Source of the DNA: Punica granatum
Taxonomy: Eukaryota; Streptophyta; Magnoliopsida; Myrtales; Lythraceae
Length of the DNA stretch: 64,000 nucleotides
Direction: 5' to 3'
NCBI RefSeq assembly: GCF_007655135.1
Contig: NC_045129.1
Coordinates: 37,821,122 to 37,885,121, forward strand
The stretch's first letter is position 1. Each line of letters starts with the position of its first letter. Under the pieces are notes generated by a model. The model was given only the letters and a program-made list of their open reading frames with translations, did not search any database and had not been told where the DNA came from. The translations under genes were made by a program, and so were the position numbers. Below are positions 46,801-58,769 of this stretch, one piece after another.

Positions 46801-49800
46801 TTCAGAGCTTTGAACATCCATGATTAAACTATACACTCTCGCTAACTTCAACCTACATTCTGATTGCAAAATCTACGGATGGAAGAGAAAGCTATTACCA
46901 GAGATTCGTAACAGAGAAGAAGAGGCTCTAAGAGTTGGTCGGTGGTTTCATAATATTCATGCGGATCATATTCACAAGGAAGGTCCTCAAGCAGAAGCTC
47001 CAACCTTCTTTGTGTCTTCATGAGCTGGATTCACCACACAATATGAAGTCACTTAATACATCATAATAGGAGCTTATAAATAAAAACAAATAGATAGATA
47101 AACAAATACATAAATATGAATAAATAAAAGAAGGCACATTATACTATAGGACACACCGAGTTGAAAATCAGTTGATTGTTCAGCTTTAAAAAAAAATATA
47201 TTTGATTTGATAATTTTATATAATTAAATTAAGTTGTGGTTAAATCTTTCTAACGGTGTATCTACACCCTTTCTTTCCTTTCCATATTACGATTGACAAA
47301 CTTGTAGGCACTTAACCTGTTAAATTTTAACTCCATTCAATTTATACCTTATCCTTTACATCACCAAGCACAATCCTATACGGAGCAATCCCAGGACGTT
47401 GAGGCAGGCTGGGCTCCAGAAGCTTCTGGAAACTCGACCTTCCAACCTGAGATTCGGCAAATAGTTTCTTCTGAGCAAGGAGTTGACTTGATCCAGAGGC
47501 AGAAGACCGCGGAGTCAGAGGAGGCTGATATCCATTAGAATTGGATGAATTTTCATTTTCAGCTGGCTTCTGTGAAGAATTCAAAGGGGACTCCTTGACC
47601 GTGGTAGCCCGAGCATCCTGAGGGGGATTTTTCAAGGGGATTAGTCCACATTAACGGGAAGAAATTTGATCATGAGAAATTTGATCATCCATGTGAGATA
47701 CTATTTGTTCAAAAATAATATGGGATACTAGCCCTCGAAAAACCGAACAGAAATTTTAGGAAATAGAATCACCATAAAAACTAGTCAATTTACCATGGCA
47801 ATCCATTCCATTCACTTCCATTCTATCTTATTGAACCAGGCCAAACATCACATATATGCAGGTTCAGGGGAGGAATGCAACATATTCTCCATTTAGCAGG
47901 TCAAGATTTAGACAGGCTCTTAAATTGTATTTCCATTATTCACACCAAAAATGGCCTGGGATTTACCTGGCGATTTAATGGCATGTAATCTGTTCCAGGA
48001 AGTTCAAGTTTTGGATACTTAGATTCGTTATCGTTGCACTCTACAATGAAAACATAGACAAGTCAAAACCGAGAAATATATCCTCACTACCACAGTGGTT
48101 GAAAAAATGACTACCGGGTTTCATTCCCATTAAGTATAGAGAAATTAGAAAAATATGGAAGATGCATAGATAACAATCTTACGCCTATAAAGCGGTAATT
48201 GTGGAAGTTGATGGTTAAAAAGAATCGACCACGGACAGAGACTACTCTTGTTTAATATAAATGGTACCTGTGCAAGACGGCAAGTCAGCTCCAGCAGGAA
48301 GTTGAGTTGGAAGGGAGGGAGCAAGTTGAAAATGATGCTTCAGCTGACTTCTACTCATTGATTGATTCCGACTCTCGTGCCGATCCTCCATGGAAGTTTC
48401 TAAAGAGAAGTAAGAGGGAAGCATTGACATCAGCAAGTCGGAAAGAATAGCAAGTGATTGATGCGAACATGACTTTAGCGAATAACAGAAAGAATCTGCA
48501 TTTATGTCATCTCTTTTTCAGCTAAAGAGATCATTATTACTATGATAAAATTGACTTAAATAACATAAATGGCTTGAATTACTTAACCTTTTTCCAGAAG
48601 TTCATGAGCTAGCCGTAGCAGCTTATGGCTGCACCGATTCATTGACAGTTCAAATCTCAAGCTATCAACTTCCCTGATATAGAGATCCATGGCCATCCAC
48701 CTCGAAAGCAAAGACACGTCTCTTGTGACCTGAAGCAGGAAAACAAGAATGGAAAAACACAAATGTCACATTCTTAGTAAGAAAAACCAGCCGTCAGTCT
48801 GCGGATATCGGATTGATAACATAATATAACATGCAAACATGCATCATGGTCAACCTTGTATTTCAATTGTATCAAGGGCATGATACCAATTTAATCTAAC
48901 CACTATATCTTCCTAGTACATGAATAATTTGATCATGCACTTTCTCTACCAGTTACAATCTTGTAAATCATAGAAATAAAGGAAAGCTTACCTTTGCCGT
49001 CACATTGGGATTCCCATCTCTGTCACCTCCCATCCAAGATCCAAATTTTATAGGCGTGCAAGTCAAAGGCAAGGCTCGTCCTGTGTGCTGATAGTAGATT
49101 ATGGAATCAAGTGTAAATGAGAAATCCATGAAATGGAGTCAATCTAACAAATTTCATTATCGCAGCTTCAAAGAAAACCTTCTTCAAAGCATTGCTGACA
49201 CGGCGCAAATAATGGGGGATAGCTCTCCATAGGGACTGCTCCACGATGTTCAACCCTGAAAATATTGAATAAAAATTCGAGCATCGGAAAAGATCAAATT
49301 CAAAACAAATGCATGAAATTTCCAGAATTTCTAAAGTTGATAAATTTACCTGCCCTGGCTTCATCTACTGGGGTTGGTTGGTGGCGTCTGAGCTCGTCCG
49401 TTTGCCAAATAGACGTTATTTCTCTCATCTAAAGATAAAACAAGTGATGAAGAATCAAAACAGAAAGTAAAGGCAAAGCATCTCTTAAGGTGAATTAAGT
49501 TTGGTCTCAAAACATGAACCATACAAATTATTAAGGCACAAGGCATAGTTTAGACTAGTACCAGATCTTCTATGGCCATTTCTTTATCTTCATGAGTAAG
49601 ATCAGGTCTGTCATTATAGTCCAACAGGTGCTGCACAATTGGAAAATCAATGTCTTAAAAACAGAGATGAAGAAATAACTCAAAAGGTCCAATTGGTCGG
49701 AAAATTAATGTGTCAGAAGCATCGAAAGACTTACAGCTATTCTTATGTGTTTGTACTGCAATGTTCGACGGTTGATCTGAGTAGGATGTGCAGTGAGGAC

Positions 49801-51320
49801 AATTTCAACCTCCTGTAGTGAAACACACCGATAATAATCAGCATTTGGAAAAGATATTGAATAGATCATGATTTTAAGAATATCGTTAAGATCCATTAAG
49901 GTAGCACGTTATGGGAACTCCCCAAGAAAGCCCAAAGTGCAAAAGTTCTGAAAAAGGGTAGCTAGAGTAAACCAGTTTAAAGCTGACTTCTTATTCCATT
50001 TAAAATGAAGAGCACGAGACCGTAGATAAAAGACGAAATATTGAGAAAGGTTGACTGAAGAAACACCTGCTTACAGACTGTAGTATAAAGTTCATCAGGG
50101 GAAACTCCTCCCTGCACCAACTGATTAAATATATCATCGCAAGATTTTGATAGGTGAGTGAAATTCCGAGACTTTCGCACCCTGCAAGATCAAGCAGCAG
50201 TACAAGAATTTACACCAATAAATTGATAAAGTCGAGCAAAAGCTCCACCTCCCTCTTCTTCTTTTTTTCCATTTTCCTCAATAATTTTGTGAAGTAAGGT
50301 TTGTGCTTTCACCATTTTGTAAATTTTGACATAATTCCTTATCAATTCTCTTCACCTGTAGAACTTTCTACAACCAAAGAAGCTTCCATAATTTGGTTTT
50401 TCGAAACATAAAACCAATGTCTCAATACTCTTCCTCTAACTCGAACATCTTCTTGGAGAGAGCAATTTTCAACATGCAAAGATCACAGAAGTTCCAATAC
50501 ACATTTCGAGAAACTATCAACTAGCAAGGCAACCAAGTCAAGATCCATCTGATCGAGACACGGCCAATTATATATCACAGCACCGACACTCAAAGCAGCA
50601 ACAGCTCGACTTACCTGTGATGGGTCTCTGCGATACCCATCAAATTAAGATAGTGGCTAAAAGCACGGGCGAGGGTCAGGGCTTCCTCCAAGTCCATATT
50701 CGATATCTCTGATGCCAACTGCTTCTCAAGAAGCTCAGCAGCATCTTCAATCCCAGCCATCCTCATATTACAAGCACTCTACAAAACAACCCACATGAAA
50801 AAATTCGATATCTCCATTATCTAGTTCTGCATTTTTACCATATTATATATACATGTAAGGAGTAAAAATAAATAAGGGTGGGTATGAAAATTATCAATCG
50901 AAGGCCTAAAACTTAAAAGATTAAAGTAGCTCAGCACAAAAGGGAAAAAAAATAATGCGAAGAACAGTTTCCAGGAGTAAAACAGCATGTCTGACAAAAG
51001 AAAGCTACATTTTTTACTGGAAAATCGAGATGAACAAACTAAACGGGGCGTGTCGGGTCCAGCAGAAACCAGAAACACGCTTCCTTTACCACATGAAACA
51101 TGCCAAGAGCAGGCGGGGCAGCTCAGAAAGAGACAAGAAAGGAGAGGGGGAGAGGAACAAGAACCTGAGCAAGAATGCGATTCCGCTCGAGCTTCTCCAT
51201 GAACTTGTGGCCGACCTCACGCTGGAGGACGTCGTTGAGGAGGTTACCCAGCAGCTTACAGTCATCGTCGAAGCTCTGAAACGAGATTTCCTCAGCTATG
51301 TCGTCTGTCGTGTCCGTCAT
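43802..51320 (-). CDS. PPC4: Bacterial-type phosphoenolpyruvate carboxylase, 20 exons
   Basis: PEPC carboxylates phosphoenolpyruvate with bicarbonate to oxaloacetate and Pi. The bacterial-type isoform (BTPC) joins plant-type subunits in class-2 complexes in developing seeds and pollen. Twenty exons, the first at 51320-51165 and the last at 44626-43802, join in frame to 1057 aa. Bacterial-type identity: the start [20 protein letters not shown] lacks the N-terminal phospho-Ser motif of plant-type PEPC, a polar insertion spans about residues 335-465 ([18 protein letters not shown]), and the C-terminus is RNTG, not QNTG. Catalytic blocks: LTAHPTQ (His154), [10 protein letters not shown] (267-276), DSGKDAGR, and [14 protein letters not shown] (His about 757). 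The many exons also fit BTPC; plant-type genes have about 10. The 1.3 kb 5' of exon 2 includes a CT/GA-rich leader. Confidence 0.96.
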
Positions 51321-51640
51321 TTCTCCACAAAGGCGAGAACTTGCTTAAGCTCCGGGCCGGGGCTGTCTTCTGAGGAACAGAGGAAGAGAGAGGGGAGGGT
51401 GTCCAGCTGCAGGGAAGATGATCAATCAGCGGAAAATGAGTGTGGGGGCGATAAGAAGGAGAGGAGAGGAGAGGAGAGAGGGCTCACATGGCGGAAGGAG
51501 AGAGAAAGTAGGGGAAGAGCGAGAGGGAGACAATGGTGGGAGCGGAAAGGGCAGTTTTAATCACTTGGTGGGACTGAAACTTTGGCTTCTTCCTCTGCTC
51601 TCTCTCTCTCTCTCTCTACCCAGACCAGGTGATTTTTAAT
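51321..51640 (-). promoter_or_regulatory. PPC4 5' leader and promoter-proximal region
   Basis: It contains GAGAGG runs (51464-51482) and a CT tract (51599-51617, GA on the gene's strand), both common near plant transcription starts. I could not identify a TATA box. Confidence 0.5.
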
Positions 51641-51859
51641 GGATCTTCCCCGCAGATTCTTCTACTATTTCTTTCTTTTCATCTTTTTTCTTTTTTTGGG
51701 TGAAAACTTTGTTTTCATCTTTCTTTTTCACTCATTTTTTAATAAACTGCATTTTTTATTTCATTTTATTGTTCATGATTTTTTATATTGCTTTTCTTTT
51801 CATCACAGGTGTATTTTGAGAAGAAAAATAAATTCAAAAAAAGTGAGTTGGGTGAACAC

Positions 51860-51950
51860 GTACAATTTTTTTGTGAACGGAAAAATTCATATTATGATAA
51901 TTTTATCTCTTAATAAACTGAGTCAGTTCAAATTGAATCAGTTAAAGTCC
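51860..51950 (+). repeat. Dispersed repeat family R1, partial copy 6
   Basis: GGAAAAATTCATATTATGAT followed by ATTTTATCTCTTAATAAACT and GTTCAAATTGAATCAGTTAA matches the 3' half of the family, especially the 19.5 kb copy. Confidence 0.5.
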
Positions 51951-52060
51951 ACTTGACCTGCAGATATCAGAGAGTATATTGAAAAAAATTAAGTCTTTTT
52001 TAAAATATGTGCGCGATAATTGCAAACGAACACCAATTTCTTTTTACGTAAAATCGTATA

Positions 52061-52310
52061 TATAAAGATGCAGCATTGACAGTGGGGTTTACTACATACG
52101 AATATTGATGAGAATATTGGTGAGGTTATCATCTGATGTTTGTTTTTGGGTGTTTCCATGACCTTATAATATATATTAATGTTTTTCATGATATAAAGAT
52201 GCAGTATTGACAGTGGGGTTTATTACATACGAATATTGATGAGGTTATCATCTGATGTTTGTTTTTGGGTGTTTCCATGACCTTATAATATATATTAATG
52301 TTTTTCATGA
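52061..52310. repeat. 131-bp tandem duplication
   Basis: TATAAAGATGCAG starts at 52061 and 52192. Both units run through CAGTGGGGTTTA, CATCTGATGTTTGTTTTTGG to TTAATGTTTTTCATGA. The second unit lacks 12 bp (AATATTGGTGAG). Near identity implies a recent event. Confidence 0.9.
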
Positions 52311-53113
52311 GGTTATTATTGAATTTTCATTAGACTTGTATGGACTCGAGTCCATTTTCACTTAAAAGCTCGAGCTGATAAATATTGATACCCAAATTAT
52401 TCTTTTTATTTTTTTCATATGAAATTATAATCTCCAACATCACCATAAACATACACGGGATTTTCATCCTTATACTTCTGGAGCACATCAATATGTTAAT
52501 TGTACCTATTATTTGTTTAAAAAATCATTATTTTAAAAATGTTGAAATCGGTTGGCCCATATTGAATTTAAAAAAATCATAATATTTCCTATAGATTATT
52601 ACGTGGGCTTGAAGAGCGGAGGATCATACCGGGAGATTCTCCGTGGCCTGTGCATCATATGAGATTCACCCGTTATTATTCGTTTATCACTTTTTTTCCT
52701 TTTTGGCCTCATAATAATCAGATATATGCCAACTCTCTATATTACAAAATTCTTCCGGAAACGAGTGAATTTAATTAGGTTTTCAGAGGGAAAGAAATAA
52801 CATGCTATTGCCTCTCGAGTTCAAATCTCATATTGAGATCAGAAGATTGGAAAGTAATTTATCATGAAAATCATGATCGTGAACGAAAAATAGAAAGCAA
52901 AATGTAGGTTCCAATCAACGAGGATTTTATTTTTCACCTTATTATCTTGATAAATTTATTGTCTTCTGCATATTTCTGTAAATTCGGTTATAGGCAACTC
53001 AATTTTATAATTATTATAAATAAATAAATGAATTGGACATGGTTTCAAGATATTCACCATGAGTGGTGCCTTTATAATAAGATGGGATACGGCATCTTGT
53101 GACGTATAATACA

Positions 53114-53333
53114 TATTCGATTGTGATAATCTATTCGATTATATCATAGTTTGTGTCCTTCATGGGACATTTAAATAATAATAAATCACGGTCCTTAATT
53201 TAGTAGGAAACATCATTGTCGCTTATTCGACTGTGATAATCCATTCGATTATATTACACTATGTCGGTCATGCGACATTTAAATAATAGTATATCATGGT
53301 CCTTAAATTTAGGAGGAAACATCATTGTCTGTC
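53114..53333. repeat. 110-bp tandem duplication
   Basis: TATTCGATTGTGATAATC at 53114 recurs at 53224. Both units continue to GGACATTTAAATAAT-like and GGAAACATCATTGTC blocks, with more divergence than the 52 kb pair. Confidence 0.85.
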
Positions 53334-55449
53334 ATCCTATGGGGGTCATAAGGGTTTCGTTAAAGCTGGACTACAATAATATGCGTATAAGTGGAGGCTG
53401 TACAACATGGTACGATAGTTTCCATTTGTCACATTATGTCTTGTATTTTCAGGAAATACATAGAAAAGGCTAAAAATATAATATGAGGAATCATATAAAA
53501 TAAAAATGCAAAAAAGAGAAAGAGAGAGGAAAAAAGGAAAAGGAGAAAATGAAATTGAATGTTGTGCATGCAGATTTGTCTTTTGGTAGTTGGAGAGGTT
53601 GTCGGCACGGATGAACGGATGAAAATTTGGGTGAAAATTTGAGGCTAAAAATCCATGTCCCGTGAATAAACTGATTTAAAGGGGTATCTCTCTGCATCAC
53701 CATCACATAAATTCGTACGCAACTTTGATAAATTAAAAAATATATATTTTCCTTTAAAATTTTGGTCCTGAAACGATTTCATATACAAAAATTTGAAATT
53801 CCATATCATATCGCGTTGAAATAAGGATTATAATGCGGATTGATTCTCACAACTTTCACTTAGCAATTATATTATCAAGTGTTTCCATTCACCCTAACAA
53901 ACAAAATTCATTCAATGGGATAAATATGCATTAAAGTTTCTAATTATGGATTGGGGTTCGGCTTTGATTTTTAAATCTCAAAATCCCATATAAAATTGAA
54001 AAGTACAAAGCTAACGATATATAAATTTCTACGTAACTAAATATAGCTTGTGTAAAAAAATTTAATAAAATTTTGTTTATTCGATTTTTATGAAAATAAG
54101 GTTTTAATTTACCTAAAGATTCTTTTGCTCATACTGCTTGTAATATTTAATTTGCGACTAATAAAATGACTTATTTTATAATAAAATATTTAATATATTC
54201 TCGATATCCTATGTACATAAAAGGCAGAAAAATATATTCTCGATATCCTGCATATCTATATAAATAAGGTAAAAATATGTGAAAAGACAGTGATAGAAAT
54301 AGAAAAATATACAAATCTCCCATCAATAATTAAATTAGTGGAGTAGTTTAAAAAATGTTCAATCACGATTTGAGAGTTTCAAAACATTAATCCTTGACGG
54401 ATTTTCATATCACGTCTTGTCTTTTATATATTATATAACAGATGTAATGAAAATCTTTTCATCATCAACTCCATATTTTGATATTCTACCAAATAATGGC
54501 AATTTCTTTTTCATATTTTCTCACTATTCACTTCACTAAGCAAGTCATCAAAATCTAGTATGTGCATCTATTCATTATTTAAAACTAACTGGAGATCAAT
54601 AAATGCTCTAATTAATGAGCAATAATCATATCTATTTATATATTAGCTTAAATGTATATTCTCGACCTAGAGGTGACAAGACTATTTGGATAATTGAACG
54701 AATTCAGCCCAAAATTGAGTGTTCAGAAATTGGCCAATGAGTCCAACAATATTTCTTATGCAGGCTTACCTATGTATTCCATTTGTTCAGTACATGACCT
54801 GCAAAATCGTATAAATGGAGGATTGTAATGTAATTTTTAAAAATATACAAGCAACAATAAGAAGAAGAAGAGAAGCTCTAACCCTGTTAGTGTAGTAAAA
54901 CAAACTACGCTAAGTAATAAATACTATAAAGATACTAAAGATAAATATTATAATTAACAAAATATAAATAATAAATAATTATGTCAATACAACAAAATTC
55001 TCATATTAGATACACAATTTCACATATAGAATTAAAATATAAGTTTCTAAAATTTGTATTTAATAAAAAATTAAAAAGATATAAATTAAGTATTTTAAAT
55101 AAGAAATTCGCAAAAGACTGTTATAAAAATATTCACAAAACCATTTAAAATTAATCGAAAGTCCAAATTATTATTGTTCAAAATTAGAATAGTCAATTTG
55201 CGCATAAATTATAAAATATAAATAATTGGTAAAAATAAAGAAAGTATTGCAATTAACCATTTGACAAATAATGAAATTAAAGAATTAATAGAAAAACTAG
55301 AAATAAAAAACTACTATTGTACTATTTAACTTACTCTAGTTTTTAATAAAAAGTTATAAAAAAATATTGTTTAAAACTTGAAATTAATAATAGTTAAAAA
55401 TATTATTGATATTAATAGAAATATTAGTCTTTCAAAATAAAAAGTATTA

Positions 55450-55966
55450 CAATATAAAGGGTAAATTACAAAAAAAACCCTAAATTTTGTAAAACGTCTC
55501 AGTTTTATCCTAAATTTTACTTTGTAACAAAAAAAACATATGTTTTTATAATCGTTTCAGATTTGGCCTCAGTTATCATTTCGTTAAGATTTCCGTCTAT
55601 TTACTTATGTGGACTTTATGGGACCCACCAAATTTGCACATCATTTGATCATCTTTTTTTTTTACAAAAATAACCTAAGTTTTCATAAAAGTTTCTGCAT
55701 GGGACCCAAGAACTGAGATTTTTATGAAAACTTAGGTTATTTTTATAAAGAAAAGAGAAAATGATCAAATGATGTGCAAATTTGGTGAGTTATATCAAGT
55801 CAACTTAGGCAAATAGACGAAAATCTTAACGGAATAGTAACGAAAGTCAAATCTGAAGTGATTATCAAAACATGTGGTTTCTTTTATTACAAAGTAAATT
55901 TTATGACAAAAATGAAACGTTTTACAAAATTTAAGTTTTTTTTTTGGTAATTTGCCCCAATATAAA
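55450..55966. mobile_element. Mutator-type foldback MITE with 9-bp TSD
   Basis: The element proper is 55459-55957 (499 bp), bounded by a perfect 9-bp direct repeat CAATATAAA (55450-55458 and 55958-55966). It begins GGGTAAATTAC and ends GTAATTTGCCC. The two arms pair over almost their whole length to a centre near 55.71 kb (e.g. CCAAATTTGCACATCATTTG against CAAATGATGTGCAAATTTGG). A 9-bp target duplication is the hallmark of Mutator-like elements. No transposase is present. Confidence 0.85.
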
Positions 55967-56391
55967 AAAGAATACAAAAAGTCTATTAAAATGAACCCAT
56001 GCAAGCAGAGCAAAAAACTAGTATATAGTGAAATTGACTCCTGCAAGCAACTAATAAGCTTATATTTAATAGGGTTAGAAATATCAATTTGCTTTATTTA
56101 TCAATTAATTTTCAAAAATTTTCTTATTCTTATTAAATTTGAAAAATAAATACGAAAAAAACTACATGTTTCCATTGCTTTAGCCACTATACTTATTTTT
56201 TTCAATTAAGGTCAAAGATATGAATATAATTTGAGATTATTTGTATAGTTATAAAATATATTTTAATTATATTATTCATATATCCATTGATTTGTAGATA
56301 TAGTAAAATGCATATGAGAAAGTTCCTCGGACTAATATAATCTAGAAAATTATCTTATAAGAACTAATTATAAATGTAAAAATCTATGTAG

Positions 56392-56393
<2 letters not shown>

Positions 56394-56430
<37 letters not shown>
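56394..56430. repeat. (TA)n microsatellite
   Basis: About 18 TA units in AT-rich DNA. Similar tracts occur at 60136-60160 and about 63893-63924. Confidence 0.95.
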
Positions 56431-56433
<3 letters not shown>

Positions 56434-57039
56434 TTAGAAGTTGGTCTATATAAATGACAAATACATTATTTCATAAATATAAAAAAGTCAAATTTAGATT
56501 GTTCAAATTATCAACGGGATATTCAAGTAGTTAATTAATTAAATGATTTAAAAGTGAGTTTTTTATTTAAAAAATTTAAATAAATGCAACTTTATGATAA
56601 CAATGATAAGACACTAAAAGAAACAATTAATTTTTATTAATGTGATAAAGATTATCACAAGCCACCAATTTAATGGAATTTAGGTTATTTGAAAAATTAA
56701 AATTTATCACAAATTCTATAAGTTTATGATTCATTAAATAAAACTAACATTTGAAAATTAGAATCTCACAAAATAATATTTTTTTAGAGAAAAAATAAAT
56801 TTGTGACTTGGTAAAAATATGAACTAAATATTCATAATAAATCAATATATTGATCATTAATCGATATATAATTCATATTGTATAAGAAAATTGGTTGCAA
56901 AGTTTTCATTTAATCATTTATATTTAGTCTAATATTGTTGAAGATTACTGTTTTGAGTTTCAAATTAATCATTTATTTTTACTACTAAGAAAAATTATTG
57001 CTAGAAATGTGAATAGTTCTCGTAAAAAATATTAGTAGG

Positions 57040-57082
57040 TCTACGATGATGAACTCGTGCAACGCACATGATAGAATACTAG
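57040..57082 (+). mobile_element. Possible Helitron 3' end
   Basis: GAACTCGTGCAACGCACATG followed by ATAGAATACTAG resembles a Helitron terminus (hairpin CGTGCAACGCACG-like, then CTAG). The next base is C rather than T, and I found no matching 5' TC end. Confidence 0.35.
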
Positions 57083-57705
57083 CAAAACATGAAATTGAGC
57101 TTGCATCGAAGTAGACTACTAATTAATGGGAGATTTGAGACCTGGACAGATCCATTATTTATTTATTTTTCCTCATCAAAAAAATATATTATAAAATCCC
57201 AACCTGACCAAACCAAACTATTGATTCAGATTTTTTTTCTTATATATGTTCATGTTAGGTTTTGCATTGGATTCTAAAGAAAAACCCCGTAATCTGGTGC
57301 TGTTCGGAATTTCGAACTGCCACGTCAGTCCTCTGACGAGAGAAGGATAAGAGAGTCGTATACAAGAAGTGCATATCTATCCAACGTTCCGGCATACAAT
57401 ACAATAAATCAATCATGATCACGATGAGCAAGACAAGACGCAAGCTGCTGTCAGCTACAAGCCTAAGCAATTCGGGCATCTCATAAATTGATGATGACCG
57501 TGGGGAGCAAGACAAACACAAAAGGTTGCTATCAAATTACTGCACAATTTGCAGGACATAAGAGACGTACCCCTTGGATGATTAATTATGGTCCCATGAG
57601 CTTTCTTTCTTTCTTTTCAATGACTTTTCAATCGGGGATCGTAAAAGGACAATGAAAGAGAATGTAAAGCAGTGACATACTTTCTCGTCTAGTAATTAAT
57701 ATTTT

Positions 57706-57933
57706 GTTTGGTTTCAGAGTTAAAATTACAAAAAATTTAACTTTAACTTTAACTTTAACTCAACACACTACATAATAAAAATACATATTTTTCAAGTCAA
57801 AAATTTTAACTTTAACTTTAACTCGACACACTATACAACAAAAATACATGTTTCTCAAGTCAAATTTATAATCTCATCTTATTTGTCCATTTTCGCAATC
57901 AAAATCAAAGTTATTTTAACTCAGAAACCAAAC
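57706..57933. mobile_element. MITE family M2, copy 2
   Basis: The left end GTTTGGTTTCAGAGTTAAAA and complement of the right end GTTTGGTTTCTGAGTTAAAA differ at one position. The interior (AAATTTATAATCTCATCTTA) matches the 43.0 kb element in opposite orientation. This copy has an internal duplication of the TTTAACTTTAACTTTAACTC block. No clear target-site duplication. Confidence 0.7.
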
Positions 57934-58109
57934 GTACTGTAAGAGATTTGATGTTCGATATTCAATGAGACTACTCGTGCTCATTTATTAGCTATTAAAA
58001 TATTTATTTCATTGTATTAAATTTATGAATTTCCCTTAAAATTAAAAGAACAATGTACTTATAAAAAATAATAACAATTGAGAAAGTCTTGCATATAACC
58101 TAAATAATA

Positions 58110-58760
58110 AGGTTAATAACAAAAAAAAAACACATATTTTGCACATTTTATGAATTATAGCACAAAACTTTTCCTTAATCTGAAAATGCATAGACTATAT
58201 TGGTTTGATAACAATTCTAATACAATGTCAACTTTTTCGGTTAATTTGAATGGAAATTACTGAAGTGTAGATCTAGAGGGATTCACCATATTTTCTTTAA
58301 TAATAAAATTATTTCAATTTTTTTTAAAGCAAAATTGGAAGGGATGGAAGAGGGGGCAGTGGTCGGTTGTGGGGGCTTCGCCGCCGGTCACCACAAAGGG
58401 ATCGGTTAGGGATTTTTCAGATTTCGACGGGTGGGGGCCACAATCCCGACACCATCCCCTCCTTCGATTGGGGTCACCGGTGACAATTAGGAATGACAAT
58501 GGGGCAAATCAGGACGGATATCGAGATATCCATGTTTGCCCTGTGCCTGCCAATACCCACCCTGCCTTGCTCTGCCCCGTGCTTCGCATGGATCTTCTAC
58601 GTAGGGCATAAGCCCTACTCTGCCGTTGATCGTTAAGAAAAGTTGACGTTGTGTTAGAATTATTATCAAATCGACAGTTTATGCATTTTTAGGTTAAGAA
58701 AAAAATTTCGTATTAGAATTGATAAAATGTGATAAGGTTTTATTTTTTATTTTTAATAAT
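58110..58760. mobile_element. Inverted-repeat element around a GC-rich core
   Basis: The left arm (about 58130-58243) and right arm (about 58632-58745) are reverse complements with moderate divergence (CACATTTTATGAATTATAGC against the complement CACATTTTATCAATTCTAAT; both contain AAAATGCATA). Between them, 58330-58620 is GC-rich, unlike everything around it. The outer wording (GGTTAATAACAAAAAAA) recalls the 55.46 kb Mutator-type element. Boundaries and TSD not resolved. Confidence 0.55.
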
Positions 58761-58769
58761 AATCATAAA

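Larger units (their letters stand above)
51641..55449. other. AT-rich intergenic region with tandem duplications
   Basis: No gene seen. It contains an R1 repeat fragment (about 51860-51950), a 131-bp and a 110-bp tandem duplication (listed separately), and long A/T-rich stretches after 54 kb. Confidence 0.6.

Noticed and set aside
50955..51560. 201-codon plus-strand frame rich in Arg/Glu/Gly
   Set aside because: It is antisense to PPC4 exon 1 and its GA-rich leader; its composition follows from the GA repeats.
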